Notes: a model not told the origin generated them from the letters alone. 64,000 bases of DNA from Hyphomicrobiaceae bacterium (GCA_021775735.1 JAJFHG010000068.1:1-64000), one strand, 5' to 3'; shown: positions 1 through 9,320, numbered from the stretch's first letter. Numbers and translations: made by a program.

Positions 1-2
1 CT

Positions 3-56
3 TCCCAGATGGGCAAGGATGCGAAATTCACCAATCAGCTCGGTGTCGGCAGGTAG
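3..56 (+). CDS. Possible 3' end of a truncated upstream gene
   Basis: The window opens in a frame that reads 17 residues ending in TNQLGVGR before a TAG stop. It could be the C-terminus of a gene beginning outside the window, but 17 residues carry no recognisable domain, so this is only a possibility. No clear terminator hairpin follows it. Confidence 0.2.
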   Translation, partial: SQMGKDAKFTNQLGVGR

Positions 57-500
57 TATATGTTGATACGCCATGCCAGATCCTAAATCTTCGTCTGTGG
101 CAGCGCAGTGCGAACCGCTTTTGGGCTAGGCAACAGGTTAGGGGCCCAAAGAGCTGTTCCGTAGGGAACTTATTTGCCCCTAACGGATGCATCGCAGCGC
201 AAGGTGCGCCCAATGTTGGCCAGTCTATAGAATTCTACAGAGCTATTCCAGAATGGGGTGGCAGTCACAGAAAATCAATTGAGGTGCGCGGCGTTATATG
301 TCGGCTTGTCCACCAATAGCGGACCTTTAGAGCGGTGCACCTGGACATCTGCTAAGGGCCGACGCGGAAAGTTCAAAACACAGCGAGCGATTGGTTTTTT
401 GCACCGTGCTGGAGATTGACTAAGAATAAATACCTGCAGAGTCCACGCTTTCGGCCAAATGCCATGTTTGCCTTGCTATGTCAGAGCACAGGAGCTGTCC
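57..500. other. Intergenic region without a supported gene
   Basis: About 440 bases hold no convincing coding sequence. A frame on the plus strand stays open to about base 319 but lacks a start with a Shine-Dalgarno and looks like no protein. Bases 295-375 contain the words AGCGGAC and GGACATCTGCT, resembling fragments of a dispersed intergenic repeat; similar AGCGGAC words occur at 63940-63976. Confidence 0.4.
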
Positions 501-1661
501 ATGGCCGTAACCCGTCGTCGTTTTAACGCCGCTCTCGCAGCCTCGGCCGCAACGTTGCAGTTTGGATTTAATCTAACTTCAGCCCGCGCAGCCTACCGTG
601 GTCCAAACGTTATTATCGTTCGCTTCGGCGGCGGTGTCAGGCGTGCGGAAACTATTGTCCCCGACACAACCTGGGCGCCCTACCTCGTCAATGTACTGGC
701 CAAACGTGGTGTTCTCATACCCGATGTCCACATCGCGGATATCGAGGGCATGGACACCAGCCACGCTGAGGGCACGATAAACATACTGACTGGGCGCTAT
801 GCGGCCTGGAAAGATGCCGGATCAAAATTTCTCACACCGCGTATTGAGCCAACGGCGCCAACACTTTTTGAATATCTGAGAAAAGCGTTCGATATTGCAC
901 CACACGAAGTCTTGCTGATCAACGGAGAAGACCGCCCGCAGGAAGAGTTTTTCTCGTTTGCTCGGCATAAGAAATTCGGTGGTGCGTTCCGCGCCGAAGT
1001 CCTAAGCCTCTATCGTTACAAGCGGTGGCTGTACCAGACCCTTATTGCAGAAGGGCGCGCGAAGTCAGAGCAGTTGGAAAATCTTGCCGAACAAATGAAA
1101 AAATTCGACAAGCACACATTGCCTGGTCGGACACCGAAAGCGAACGCGCGCCTTGACCGGTTTTGGCAGCATTGGCGACGAGACTATCGTGAGACCGGTT
1201 TGATCAATGCGCGTGGCGACCAGCTGTTGACCGAATTGGCGTTGCGCGCCATGCGCCAACTCAAACCGCGCTTAATGATGATAAACTATCAGGACCCCGA
1301 TTATGTGCATTGGGGTAACGCCTCGCACTATACGCGGGCCATCGCTGTGATCGATCGCGGGTTGAGACAGCTGGTGGAAACGGCCGATCACATGGACGCC
1401 TATGCCGGGCGTACTGTGTTCGTCGTCATTCCAGATTGTGGGCGCGATTCCAATTCACTGTTGGGCATCCCATTCCAACATCACTTCAATACTAAGTCGG
1501 CGCACGAAATCTGGGCACTTGTCGCCGGACCAGGAATCGCGCGGGGCCGTGTCCTGGATAAGCCTATCGATCAAAGCCAGATCGCGGCGACTGTTGGCGC
1601 GGTGATGGGTTTTAAGGCGCGCTATGCAGAAGGCGACGCGATTTCGGATCTCTTCTCATGA
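501..1661 (+). CDS. Tat-exported alkaline-phosphatase-superfamily protein
   Basis: A 386-residue protein starts at the ATG at 501, seven bases after AGGAG; an upstream ATG at 459 has no such site. The N-terminus VTRRRF followed by an Ala-rich hydrophobic stretch ending near SARA is a twin-arginine signal, so the mature protein should be periplasmic. The body fits the alkaline phosphatase/sulfatase fold: an N-terminal strand, VIIVRFGGG, and C-terminal metal-site-like residues in PDCGRDSN, QHHFN and SAHE. The substrate cannot be told. The stop overlaps the start of the next gene (ATGA), so the two are probably translationally coupled. Confidence 0.65.
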   Translation: MAVTRRRFNAALAASAATLQFGFNLTSARAAYRGPNVIIVRFGGGVRRAETIVPDTTWAPYLVNVLAKRGVLIPDVHIADIEGMDTSHAEGTINILTGRYAAWKDAGSKFLTPRIEPTAPTLFEYLRKAFDIAPHEVLLINGEDRPQEEFFSFARHKKFGGAFRAEVLSLYRYKRWLYQTLIAEGRAKSEQLENLAEQMKKFDKHTLPGRTPKANARLDRFWQHWRRDYRETGLINARGDQLLTELALRAMRQLKPRLMMINYQDPDYVHWGNASHYTRAIAVIDRGLRQLVETADHMDAYAGRTVFVVIPDCGRDSNSLLGIPFQHHFNTKSAHEIWALVAGPGIARGRVLDKPIDQSQIAATVGAVMGFKARYAEGDAISDLFS

Positions 1662-2614
1662 CGGGTACGGTGGCAATAAGCGCAGACGTGCCAAAACGGC
1701 AAGGGTTATTGGCCGGTACAGTTCGCACAATGGGGACGATTGTACTTGGCGCGGCACTGTGTTTGACGCCACCGACCGCGCTCATTGCGCTTGGTTGGCT
1801 GACTCGCAAAACGGCGCACGACATTCGCGGCAATCAAGGTGCGCCGTCCAATGAACGGCCAAAATTTGTCCGTGGCGACCCTACGTCGGATCGCCGAATA
1901 AGCCGGTGGTTTGGTGGGCTTGTACAAAACCTCAGCGCCGGTGTGAAAGCATGGTTCGGCGTTATTGCATTCACGCTGCCGTTTTCGCTTGCCTGGCTCA
2001 CTGGTTGGTTTGCTGGCTGGGAGAACTCATTTTCTAAAGGCTACGAACAAGCTGGTGTTTGGCCGACGGTTTCGTTGCTTGCGGTATTTCTGTCTCTTCC
2101 TATCCTGAGCCTTTTACCAATGGCCGTGGCACACCAGGCCCAACATGCAAGTTTTGCCAGCATGTTTGCGTTGAAAGAGATCTTGAACCGTGTGCGCGCA
2201 GCGGGATGGCGCTATCTGATGCTTACAATTCTCATTACCTTGGGCGGCGTTGGCGTTCTGGGTGCACGCGCGCTGCCTGTTTTTGGCGAACATATGCTGG
2301 CCGAGAACGTGCAAGGCGATGTTAAAGCGCTCAAGGCATTTGGTGCGGTGTTCAAAATCGTGATGACTGTGGGGCTTTTTGCAGGGATTCTTCTAGTGCG
2401 TAAGATGATGGCTAGCACCTATGCACATGCTGAGGCGCGGATGAGTGCCGGTGAAATGGCCGGAAAATTTAAAAGCTTGTTCATTCTTACAGCCACCGGA
2501 GCGCTGTGGCTTAGTGCAGTATTCATCATCTATGTTGGACAGTTTTTGAATTACAATTGGTGGGCGTGGTTCAACCAACCCGTGTTGATGCTGCCGTGGC
2601 TCATGACCGGGTGA
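1658..2614 (+). CDS. Polytopic membrane protein of unknown function
   Basis: A 318-residue hydrophobic protein overlaps the exported phosphatase-like gene by four bases. About six membrane segments can be picked out, near residues 28-50, 105-125, 135-160, 185-205, 225-250 and 270-295. It contains no recognised catalytic motif. Coupling suggests a role with the upstream periplasmic protein, such as anchoring or substrate handling, but that is inference. Confidence 0.6.
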   Translation: MTGTVAISADVPKRQGLLAGTVRTMGTIVLGAALCLTPPTALIALGWLTRKTAHDIRGNQGAPSNERPKFVRGDPTSDRRISRWFGGLVQNLSAGVKAWFGVIAFTLPFSLAWLTGWFAGWENSFSKGYEQAGVWPTVSLLAVFLSLPILSLLPMAVAHQAQHASFASMFALKEILNRVRAAGWRYLMLTILITLGGVGVLGARALPVFGEHMLAENVQGDVKALKAFGAVFKIVMTVGLFAGILLVRKMMASTYAHAEARMSAGEMAGKFKSLFILTATGALWLSAVFIIYVGQFLNYNWWAWFNQPVLMLPWLMTG

Positions 2615-2769
2615 TCACCGCTCGCGTAACGTCTGCTCCCGCACTCAGATCAATCCATCCAACAGGTTCTGACGGGGAAGAATTTAGCCGCTTAGTTCCT
2701 TGGGAAACTCTCAGGTTCCACCAACTGGGTTACACAACTGGCACCAGTTTCTTTCAGGTGGAGTCTTGG

Positions 2770-3285
2770 ATGTCAGAACGCACATTGACTTGGCGGAACG
2801 CGCTTTATTGCGGTCTCGCATTTGGATTGTTCATGGGGCTTTGGGTCGGCTTCCTAAGTGGCTGGCTGCCACTGTCGAACTTCGAAGAGAGCATCGCACT
2901 AGCGATTGTCATTCTTTTCAGTGGAAGTCTCTTCGCTCTGTTGATTGGCTTGTTTGGGAGCTCCGGAATGATCCCGAAGGCGGAAAGCATTCAACTCGCG
3001 CCGGATGAGGCCATTGTGCACACCGGCTTAGCCAACCACTTCCTCAATCTCGAGGGTCGCGGCGGAAGGCTAGCACTGACGAATATGCATCTCGTCTTCA
3101 AGCCACACATTGTCAATCTGAAGCGATGCGAACTTCGGATTCCTCTCTCCGAAATCGCCAACGTTGAAGCCATTCGCACGTGGGGTATCATTCCAAATGG
3201 CTTGGAAATACACCTGAATTCGGGTGCCCGAGAAAAGTTTGTTGTCAACAATAGTGCTGCATGGGCCAAACAGCTCAAGAGATGA
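2770..3285 (+). CDS. Membrane protein with a C-terminal GRAM-like domain
   Basis: The chosen ATG at 2770 follows GTGGAG by six bases and gives 171 residues; an open frame from 2557 is discarded because it overlaps the previous gene and lacks a ribosome site. Two membrane segments (about residues 11-31 and 40-62) precede a domain with GGRLALTNMHLVFKPH, IPLSEIANVE and PNGLEIHLNSG. This order matches the GRAM/PH-like fold found in bacterial membrane-associated proteins. The function is unknown. Confidence 0.6.
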   Translation: MSERTLTWRNALYCGLAFGLFMGLWVGFLSGWLPLSNFEESIALAIVILFSGSLFALLIGLFGSSGMIPKAESIQLAPDEAIVHTGLANHFLNLEGRGGRLALTNMHLVFKPHIVNLKRCELRIPLSEIANVEAIRTWGIIPNGLEIHLNSGAREKFVVNNSAAWAKQLKR

Positions 3286-3366
3286 GTTGCGCTATCATCA
3301 TCCTGGCAACCGAAGGAGCCATAGATTGTCTAGTAGTCTAGTTACGAGTCACTCAGGAGGTTGGTT

Positions 3367-3699
3367 ATGATTATGGCCGATCCTGTCGACCAGCTTTTCA
3401 TGGGCGTGCCACCTCTCGTAAACGCGTTGCTTGTGTTTACTTTCGCAGCCGTAGCGATTTTTCTCATTTTCAAATACTTCAAGGCGCAGCGGGACGTCGC
3501 AAAGATATTGCGGCCGAAACTGAAAGGTCTGGCGCTATACACAGTCGGTTGGCATGATCCGTTCATATTCTGGCGACACCGAAAGGACATTCGGCAGATG
3601 CCGGAAGGACACTGGCTCAGGTGGACATGGCTTTACATGCTGGCATTACTGGCAGGGATCCTTTTTCTCATTTTGACTGTACCACTGCTACGCATCTGA
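3367..3699 (+). CDS. Small two-helix membrane protein
   Basis: The ATG at 3367 sits six bases after a strong CAGGAGG and yields 110 residues. Hydrophobic segments lie near residues 15-37 and 87-108 with a basic, Trp- and His-containing loop between them. No family is recognised. It stands alone between the GRAM-domain gene and trmO, on the same strand. Confidence 0.55.
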   Translation: MIMADPVDQLFMGVPPLVNALLVFTFAAVAIFLIFKYFKAQRDVAKILRPKLKGLALYTVGWHDPFIFWRHRKDIRQMPEGHWLRWTWLYMLALLAGILFLILTVPLLRI

Positions 3700-3810
3700 T
3701 CTGCCAGTTGTTCGCTCTTGGCGTTGTCACTTTGCCGCCCGACGGACCAGATCAACCTCAGAAAAGTCGGAATCGACTTGGAGCAGATAAGTTGATCATT
3801 TTTAAAGTGC

Positions 3811-3853
3811 TAGAGCAGCCTATCTGCGTTGGACAAAACGCCGGACTGCTCTA
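3811..3853. repeat. Intergenic palindromic element
   Basis: TAGAGCAG at 3811-3818 pairs perfectly with CTGCTCTA at 3846-3853 around a 27-base loop. Elements built on GCTAGAGC...GCTCTA are common between genes in Hyphomicrobiales. A related fragment, TCTAGAGCCTAATTCCG, is found near 10013. It lies between the small membrane protein and trmO and lacks a T-tract, so it is probably a repeat, not a terminator. Confidence 0.4.
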
Positions 3854-3952
3854 AAGCGTCGCGCGAACCGCCTGATGTGTCTCTTGCTCTCTTTGTCAGC
3901 GCGACTTAAACCTGCGATGGTTTTATCTTTCTGTCCTGTATAGAGTGTGTTG

Positions 3953-4432
3953 ATGCCAGACCTACGCCCGCCCCGTCCCGGCGAAATTGAAATTGACCTG
4001 CCAGAGACAACCGACGCCGAACTTTACTTTATCGGGCGCGTCAGAACGCCGTGGAAAACGCTGGCTGAGTGTCCAAAGAATACCGCGGCTCGCAAGGGCA
4101 TTGACGCACGTCTTGAGGTCGACGCACGTTTTGCTGCTGGGTTGAAAGACCTCGAACTGCTCTCGCATGTCATTGTGCTCTACTGGCTTGATCAGTCGCG
4201 ACGTGATTTTATCGTCCAGGCACCCAGCCATGTGCGAGAGCCGCGCGGCGTGTTTGCCTTGCGCTCGCCTGTCAGGCCAAACCCGATTGGGCTTGCAGTC
4301 GCCGAGGTGCAGGCGATTGAGGGCAATACGGCGTTGATCCGAAATATTGATTGCGTCGATGGAACGCCGCTGATTGATATTAAGCCGTACTTTTCTTCTA
4401 TGGATAGTGTTCCCAACGCCAAGCGGCCCTGA
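3953..4432 (+). CDS. trmO: TrmO-type tRNA N6-methyltransferase (TsaA family)
   Basis: This 159-residue protein has the conserved course of the TsaA/TrmO beta-barrel fold: IGRVRTPW near the start, RLEVDARFAAGL, VLYWLDQS, then GVFALRSPVRPNPIGLAV and DGTPLIDIKPY. Characterised members methylate N6-threonylcarbamoyladenosine at position 37 of tRNAs using S-adenosylmethionine. In-frame GTG and TTG codons immediately precede the chosen ATG; none has a clear Shine-Dalgarno. It is followed at 75 bases by polA on the same strand. Confidence 0.85.
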   Translation: MPDLRPPRPGEIEIDLPETTDAELYFIGRVRTPWKTLAECPKNTAARKGIDARLEVDARFAAGLKDLELLSHVIVLYWLDQSRRDFIVQAPSHVREPRGVFALRSPVRPNPIGLAVAEVQAIEGNTALIRNIDCVDGTPLIDIKPYFSSMDSVPNAKRP

Positions 4433-4507
4433 GTTTTCTGTTTATGCTTTTCAGGCGCACTCCTTTTCTGCTGACCCGCTTGGCGCTGCCGCCTATAGTC
4501 CGCCCCC

Positions 4508-7500
4508 ATGAGCAGCAAAAAAACATCAAAACCAAAATCCAAGTCGTCGAAGAAATCTGACGGTGAAAAGTCCAACCGCACGTCAACCGTGCCAGACGGT
4601 GAACCTGTTCCCGTCATCAAGGGATCACATGCCTATTTGGTGGATGGTTCAGGGTATATCTTTCGCGCCTTCCACGCGCTCCCTCCGTTGACGCGGCCAT
4701 CTGATGGTTTGCCGGTCGGTGCCGTGCACGGTTTTTGTGCCATGTTGTGGAAGCTGATCAAAGAAACCAAAACATCACAAGCGCCAACGCATATTGCGGT
4801 TATTTTCGATGCGGGTCGCGAAACGTTCCGCAACGAAATTTATGCCGACTATAAAGCCAATCGACCACCTGCACCGGAAGAGTTGGTGCCACAGTTCCCG
4901 CTCATCCGCGATGCGGTGAAGGCGTTCAATGTCGCGTCCTTGGAGATGGATGGCTTTGAAGCTGACGATCTGATTGCCAGCTATGCGCGCGAGATCGTTG
5001 AAGCCGGAGGTGATGTCACAGTGGTTTCGTCAGACAAAGATCTGATGCAGTTGGTGCGCCCCGGTGTTTCCATGTTTGACAGCATGAAGAACAAGGCCAT
5101 CGACAGAGAGGCGGTTGAAGCTAAATTCGGCGTGACACCGGACAAGGTTATTGATGTGCAGGCGTTGGCAGGTGATTCATCCGACAACGTTCCAGGTGTA
5201 CCAGGCATTGGCGTAAAGACGGCGGCAGAGCTCATCAACACCTATGGGGATCTCGATACGCTGCTGGCACACGCTGAAGACATCAAACAACCCAAACGGC
5301 GCGAACGGTTGATCGAATTTGCCGATCAAGCGCGCATCTCACGCGATTTGGTCACATTGCGCGAGGATGCACCATTGGACATTGCGCCGGATGCCCTTGG
5401 TGCACAGGAGCCGGATGCGCCGAATTTGCTCGGCTTCTTACAAGAAATGGAATTCAATTCTCTGACGCAGCGTATTGCTGATGCGCTGGGTGTCGAACCA
5501 CCACCCCTGTTGGCGAAATCTGTCGGATCGTCCGTTGCAAAGGCCGGCCAGGGTGGGGCGTCGGGCAGCGGGAGTGATGCAACATCCGGTGCGGCAGGCT
5601 CACCGCAGTCTGGGGCTGAGGTGATTGCACGACAGCTTTCAGCTCTGCCGTTTGATCGCAGCGCCTATGAAACCATTGCCACAGAAAAGCAACTTAAAGC
5701 TTGGGTCGACGCGATCACGACGCAGGGCCACGTTGCGTTTGATACTGAGACCAACAGCCTTGATGTCATGCAGGCTGACCTAGTCGGATTTTCATTTGCG
5801 ACAGAGCCAGGCAAGGCGTGTTACGTGCCGCTGGCCCACCGTGCGACGAGTGAAGGGTTTGATTTTGGTGACGGAGAAGAACTGCCGCAACTCGCCACTA
5901 AAACCGCATTGGCGTTGATCAAGCCGCTGCTGGAAGATCCAGGCATTTTAAAGATTGCGCAAAACGGCAAGTATGATGCGCTGGTATTGCGCCGTTATGA
6001 CATTGAGATGCGTGCGGTTGATGACACGATGTTGATGTCCTACGTGCTCGATGTTGGGCGCGGTAAACACAATATGGATGATCTGGCGCTGCGCCATCTC
6101 GGTCATTCCTGTATCAGCTTCACGAAGTTGATGGAAAAAGTGCCAGGCAAAAAGAAAAGCGATAAGAGCTTTGCCCAGGTTCCACTTGAAGAAGCGACGG
6201 CGTATGCAGCGGAAGATGCCGATGTGACGTTGCGGCTATGGATGTTATTCAAAGCGCGCTTGGCCAGCGAAAAAATGTCAACGGTCTATGAGACATTGGA
6301 ACGACCGCTCGCATCCGTCATCGTTGAGATGGAGCAGGCTGGCATTGAAGTGGACCGAACAATCTTAGCGCGCCTTTCCAGTTCCTTTGCAGAGCGCGCC
6401 GCCAAACTTGAGGAAACAGTATACGAACTTGCAGGCAAAACATTTAATTTGGCGAGCCCCAAGCAACTGGGTGAGTTACTGTTTGATCATCTCAAACTGC
6501 CTGGGGGGAAAAAAACCAAATCCGGCCAGTGGGAAACGCGCGCGAATTTGCTTGATGATTTGGCGGCAAATGAAGAGCTGCCGGATGATGCGCGTTCGCT
6601 TGTGAACACGATGGTTGAGTGGCGCCAGTTGACGAAGCTGCGCTCCACATACACCGATGCGCTGCCGAATTATATCAATCCTGACACCGGACGCATCCAT
6701 ACCAGTTACGCTCTTGCAGCGACCACAACCGGCCGTTTGGCCTCTTCAGATCCGAATTTGCAAAACATTCCAATCCGGACCAAAGAAGGCCGTGAAATTC
6801 GCACAGCCTTTGTGGCGCGTAAGGGCTGCAAATTGATCTCAGCGGACTATTCCCAAATTGAATTGCGCGTCTTGGCGCACATTGCTGATATTTCGCAATT
6901 GAAGACTGCGTTTGCAGACGGCCTCGACATTCACGCCATGACGGCGTCGGAAATGTTTGGCGTGCCTCTCAAAGACATGACGTCGGATGTGCGCCGTCGC
7001 GCCAAGGCGATCAACTTCGGCATCATCTATGGGATATCAGCGTTTGGTCTTGCCAATCAGCTGGCGATCTCGCGCCAAGAAGCAGCTGAATATATCAAGA
7101 CCTACTTCGAGCGCTTTCCTGGCATCAAAGCCTACATGGAGACCACCAAAGCCCAGGTCAAAGAGACTGGATTTGTTGAAACGGTTTTTGGCAGACGCAT
7201 CCATTATCCGCAGATTAACACCAAGAACCCATCAATGCGCGGCTTCTTGGAGCGCGCGGCGATCAATGCGCCGATTCAAGGTAGTGCCGCTGACATCATC
7301 AGGCGTGCCATGATTCGAATGCCATCGGCGCTGGAAGCAGAGGGTCTTTCTGATGCGCGTATGTTGTTGCAAGTCCATGACGAGTTGATCTTTGAAGTTC
7401 CAACAAAGCAGGTCAAGCCAGTCATGAAGCTGGTGCAGGAGGTGATGGAAAGCGCCTGTGACCCTGCGGTACAGCTCTCGGTGCCACTGAAAGTTGAGGC

Positions 7501-7534
7501 TGCTGCGGCCAACAATTGGGATGAGGCGCACTAG
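4508..7534 (+). CDS. polA: DNA polymerase I
   Basis: A full-length 1008-residue DNA polymerase I for Okazaki-fragment processing and repair. After a basic extension of about 45 residues comes the 5' nuclease domain, with VDGSGYIFRAFHAL and VSSDKDLMQLV. The proofreading exonuclease domain begins near residue 410 with FDTETNSLD, so the exo I acidic residues are present and proofreading should work. The polymerase domain carries motif A (SADYSQIELRVLAHIA, about 778), motif B (RRRAKAINFGIIYGIS, about 828) and motif C (VHDELIFEV, about 955). A Gly/Ser/Ala-rich linker near residues 335-370 joins nuclease and exonuclease parts. Confidence 0.96.
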   Translation: MSSKKTSKPKSKSSKKSDGEKSNRTSTVPDGEPVPVIKGSHAYLVDGSGYIFRAFHALPPLTRPSDGLPVGAVHGFCAMLWKLIKETKTSQAPTHIAVIFDAGRETFRNEIYADYKANRPPAPEELVPQFPLIRDAVKAFNVASLEMDGFEADDLIASYAREIVEAGGDVTVVSSDKDLMQLVRPGVSMFDSMKNKAIDREAVEAKFGVTPDKVIDVQALAGDSSDNVPGVPGIGVKTAAELINTYGDLDTLLAHAEDIKQPKRRERLIEFADQARISRDLVTLREDAPLDIAPDALGAQEPDAPNLLGFLQEMEFNSLTQRIADALGVEPPPLLAKSVGSSVAKAGQGGASGSGSDATSGAAGSPQSGAEVIARQLSALPFDRSAYETIATEKQLKAWVDAITTQGHVAFDTETNSLDVMQADLVGFSFATEPGKACYVPLAHRATSEGFDFGDGEELPQLATKTALALIKPLLEDPGILKIAQNGKYDALVLRRYDIEMRAVDDTMLMSYVLDVGRGKHNMDDLALRHLGHSCISFTKLMEKVPGKKKSDKSFAQVPLEEATAYAAEDADVTLRLWMLFKARLASEKMSTVYETLERPLASVIVEMEQAGIEVDRTILARLSSSFAERAAKLEETVYELAGKTFNLASPKQLGELLFDHLKLPGGKKTKSGQWETRANLLDDLAANEELPDDARSLVNTMVEWRQLTKLRSTYTDALPNYINPDTGRIHTSYALAATTTGRLASSDPNLQNIPIRTKEGREIRTAFVARKGCKLISADYSQIELRVLAHIADISQLKTAFADGLDIHAMTASEMFGVPLKDMTSDVRRRAKAINFGIIYGISAFGLANQLAISRQEAAEYIKTYFERFPGIKAYMETTKAQVKETGFVETVFGRRIHYPQINTKNPSMRGFLERAAINAPIQGSAADIIRRAMIRMPSALEAEGLSDARMLLQVHDELIFEVPTKQVKPVMKLVQEVMESACDPAVQLSVPLKVEAAAANNWDEAH

Positions 7535-7678
7535 GTGAGGCAATTCTGAAAACTCAAATGTGATCACCGCTTAGCCCAACGTGAGGTTTGGCGATGTAGG
7601 TCAGTGGAATTTGGGCAAAATTAAAGGGTCTCTCCTGAAGAAAAACGCACAACATATGGATTTTGTTGAAAAAAGTCA

Positions 7679-7712
7679 GATAAGAAAAACCAATGGGTGC
7701 GATAAGAAAAAC
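7679..7712 (+). promoter_or_regulatory. Tandem 12-bp direct repeats upstream of pqqA (first copy)
   Basis: GATAAGAAAAAC occurs at 7679-7690 and again at 7701-7712, a period of 22 bases or about two helical turns. Both copies lie just upstream of the predicted -35 box at 7739. Helically phased direct repeats in this position usually bind an activator or response regulator; that reading is inference. No copy was found upstream of the second pqqA. Confidence 0.4.
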
Positions 7713-7738
7713 TAAAAGTGAGATCACGTAATTGCTAT

Positions 7739-7767
7739 TTGAGGTTATCGGTGCTGTTGGCTATAGT
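7739..7767 (+). promoter_or_regulatory. Putative sigma-70 promoter of the first pqqA
   Basis: TTGAGG (7739-7744) and TATAGT (7762-7767) are separated by 17 bases, predicting a start near 7774 and a leader of about 73 bases. The leader carries the short inverted repeat GGCGGA...TCCGCC near 7782-7799. The placement, on the same strand and directly ahead of pqqA, supports the call, but it rests only on consensus matching. Confidence 0.45.
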
Positions 7768-7846
7768 CATCTCATCAACACGGCGGAAGGCGATCCGCCA
7801 CCTAACTAAAACAAGACAAAACTTAAAAATCTAAGAGGAGAACGCT

Positions 7847-7936
7847 ATGAAAGTTTGGACAAAACCTGCTGTACGTGAGCAAGAAGTCGGCCTTGAAGTT
7901 ACTTCTTATCTCCCAGCTGAAATCGACGTCATCTAA
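7847..7936 (+). CDS. pqqA: PQQ precursor peptide PqqA, copy 1
   Basis: A 29-residue peptide gene preceded by AGAGGAG at seven bases. The peptide contains GLEVTSYLPAEID, with the Glu17-x3-Tyr21 pair that in PqqA is cross-linked by the radical SAM enzyme PqqE to form pyrroloquinoline quinone, cofactor of periplasmic alcohol and glucose dehydrogenases. The GMEVTSYESAEID-like core of Methylobacterium-type PqqA is very similar. It has its own promoter and terminator, and no pqqB, C, D or E lies in the window, so it is a free-standing gene. A second, nearly identical peptide is encoded at 60988; the two genes differ at 14 silent sites and one replacement. Confidence 0.92.
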   Translation: MKVWTKPAVREQEVGLEVTSYLPAEIDVI

Positions 7937-7958
7937 AAGACGGACGACTTAGAGTTTC

Positions 7959-7996
7959 AACGCGGCGGCTCAGATCTGAGCCGCCGCGTTTTCTTT
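7959..7996 (+). terminator. Intrinsic terminator of the first pqqA
   Basis: A perfect 32-base palindrome (7959-7990) centred on CAGATCTG, with a GC-rich stem containing CGCGGCGG, is followed by TTCTTTT. It lies 22 bases after the pqqA stop and closes a monocistronic unit of about 220 bases. Confidence 0.85.
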
Positions 7997-8102
7997 TGTG
8001 TATTCATTTTTGATCTTGAATTTCACTGCCTTAAGCTGTTAACCATTTCTGTTACCGCTTTCTGGAACACATCTTGCGCCTGAACTCTCATCTTGGTTGC
8101 CA

Positions 8103-8120
8103 GGGTCCATTTTTGGACCC
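8103..8120. promoter_or_regulatory. Small inverted repeat in the acyltransferase leader
   Basis: GGGTCC (8103-8108) and GGACCC (8115-8120) flank ATTTTT just upstream of the ribosome site of the acyltransferase gene. It could be a leader hairpin or operator; nothing distinguishes these. Confidence 0.25.
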
Positions 8121-8141
8121 GGCCAAGGGAGGATTTGGTTC

Positions 8142-9320
8142 ATGTTGGCACGGTGGCGGAACTCATTTCAGTTTGTAACGGCGCCATCGGGGCCTGGCAC
8201 CGCGCATCCTCCGGTTGCGGGTCGCACGGCGCATGGTCGTGGGTTACGCGTTGACTGGGTCGATATCGCCAAAGGGCTCTGCATTGTTCTTGTGGTGATG
8301 CTGCATGCCACGCTCGGCGTTGAAAAAGCGATCGGTGAGACGTCCACGCTTTCAGCCATTATTGATTGGGCAAAGCCTTTTCGGATGCCGGACTTCTTTC
8401 TGATTTCAGGCCTCTTTCTGGCGCGACGCATTGATCGGCCTTGGCGCAGCTATCTTGATAGCAAGGTCATGCATTTCGTCTATTTCTATGTGTTGTGGGT
8501 CAATATTCAGCTGGGTCTGAAGGCACCGCACTTCATTGGAGAGCTGGGTCTTGCGGGATTCATGAAGCTCTACCTGTCAAGCTACATCATCCCGTTTAGC
8601 TCATTGTGGTTCATCTATATTCTGGCGATCTATTTTGTTGCCGCTAAACTCATTGCAGGTGTGCCGAAAACGATTGTGTTTTTGGCAGCTGCTGCAATGC
8701 ACATTGCGGTCCCAGAAACTGGAATTTTTGCTCTCGATCAATTCTCAGAGCGGTTTATTTTCTTCTACACGGGTTATGCGGCAGCATCGTATATCTTTAG
8801 TTTTGCGGACCGGATTGCAAAAACCCCAGAACTTCTTGTTGGCGTGGCGCTTGGGTGCTGGGGTGTCGCCAATGCTTGGGCTGTTAACAGCGGCATTGCA
8901 GCATTACCTGCTATTGATTTGGTGGTGTCGTTCATTGGCATCGCGGCCGTGGTCACATTTGCCGTAGCAATTTTACAGACACCTCTGGGCAACGTGCTTG
9001 CTTATTGCGGCCGCCAGTCGATTACGATCTATCTCGCCTTTGCAATCTTTATGGCTGCCGCTCGGCAAGTCTTACTGAAATTGGACGCCAAGTTTGATCT
9101 TGGTCTTGGTGTTGATTTGATCTCAATTGCAGCGCTTGCAGCAGGAATTATCGCGCCATTGATCCTGGCCTGGATGGTAAAACGAACACCGCTGGCGTTT
9201 CTGTTTACCCGTCCCGATGCTTTCCGGTTGAAAGATGCAAGACAGCGCTTAGGACAGCGCGCTAACAAACGTCTTGCCGCACTGAGTTGCGACAATAACG
9301 GTGGTATAGCACCCGCCTAA
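8142..9320 (+). CDS. Acyltransferase family 3 membrane protein
   Basis: The ATG at 8142 follows GGGAGG and gives 392 residues; a TTG at 8097 is less likely. The motif DWVDIAKGLCIVLVVMLHAT near residue 40 is the signature N-terminus of the acyltransferase-3 family (OpgC/ExoZ-like), whose conserved His acts in O-acylation of surface polysaccharides or periplasmic glucans. About ten membrane segments follow, including FFLISGLFLARR. The acceptor is unknown. It converges on the next gene, and the two stop codons overlap. Confidence 0.8.
   Translation: MLARWRNSFQFVTAPSGPGTAHPPVAGRTAHGRGLRVDWVDIAKGLCIVLVVMLHATLGVEKAIGETSTLSAIIDWAKPFRMPDFFLISGLFLARRIDRPWRSYLDSKVMHFVYFYVLWVNIQLGLKAPHFIGELGLAGFMKLYLSSYIIPFSSLWFIYILAIYFVAAKLIAGVPKTIVFLAAAAMHIAVPETGIFALDQFSERFIFFYTGYAAASYIFSFADRIAKTPELLVGVALGCWGVANAWAVNSGIAALPAIDLVVSFIGIAAVVTFAVAILQTPLGNVLAYCGRQSITIYLAFAIFMAAARQVLLKLDAKFDLGLGVDLISIAALAAGIIAPLILAWMVKRTPLAFLFTRPDAFRLKDARQRLGQRANKRLAALSCDNNGGIAPA

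Noticed and set aside
2-319. Long open plus-strand frame at the window start
   Set aside because: It lacks a start codon with a ribosome site, has an unlikely Cys/Arg/Gln-rich composition and matches no family; probably chance openness.
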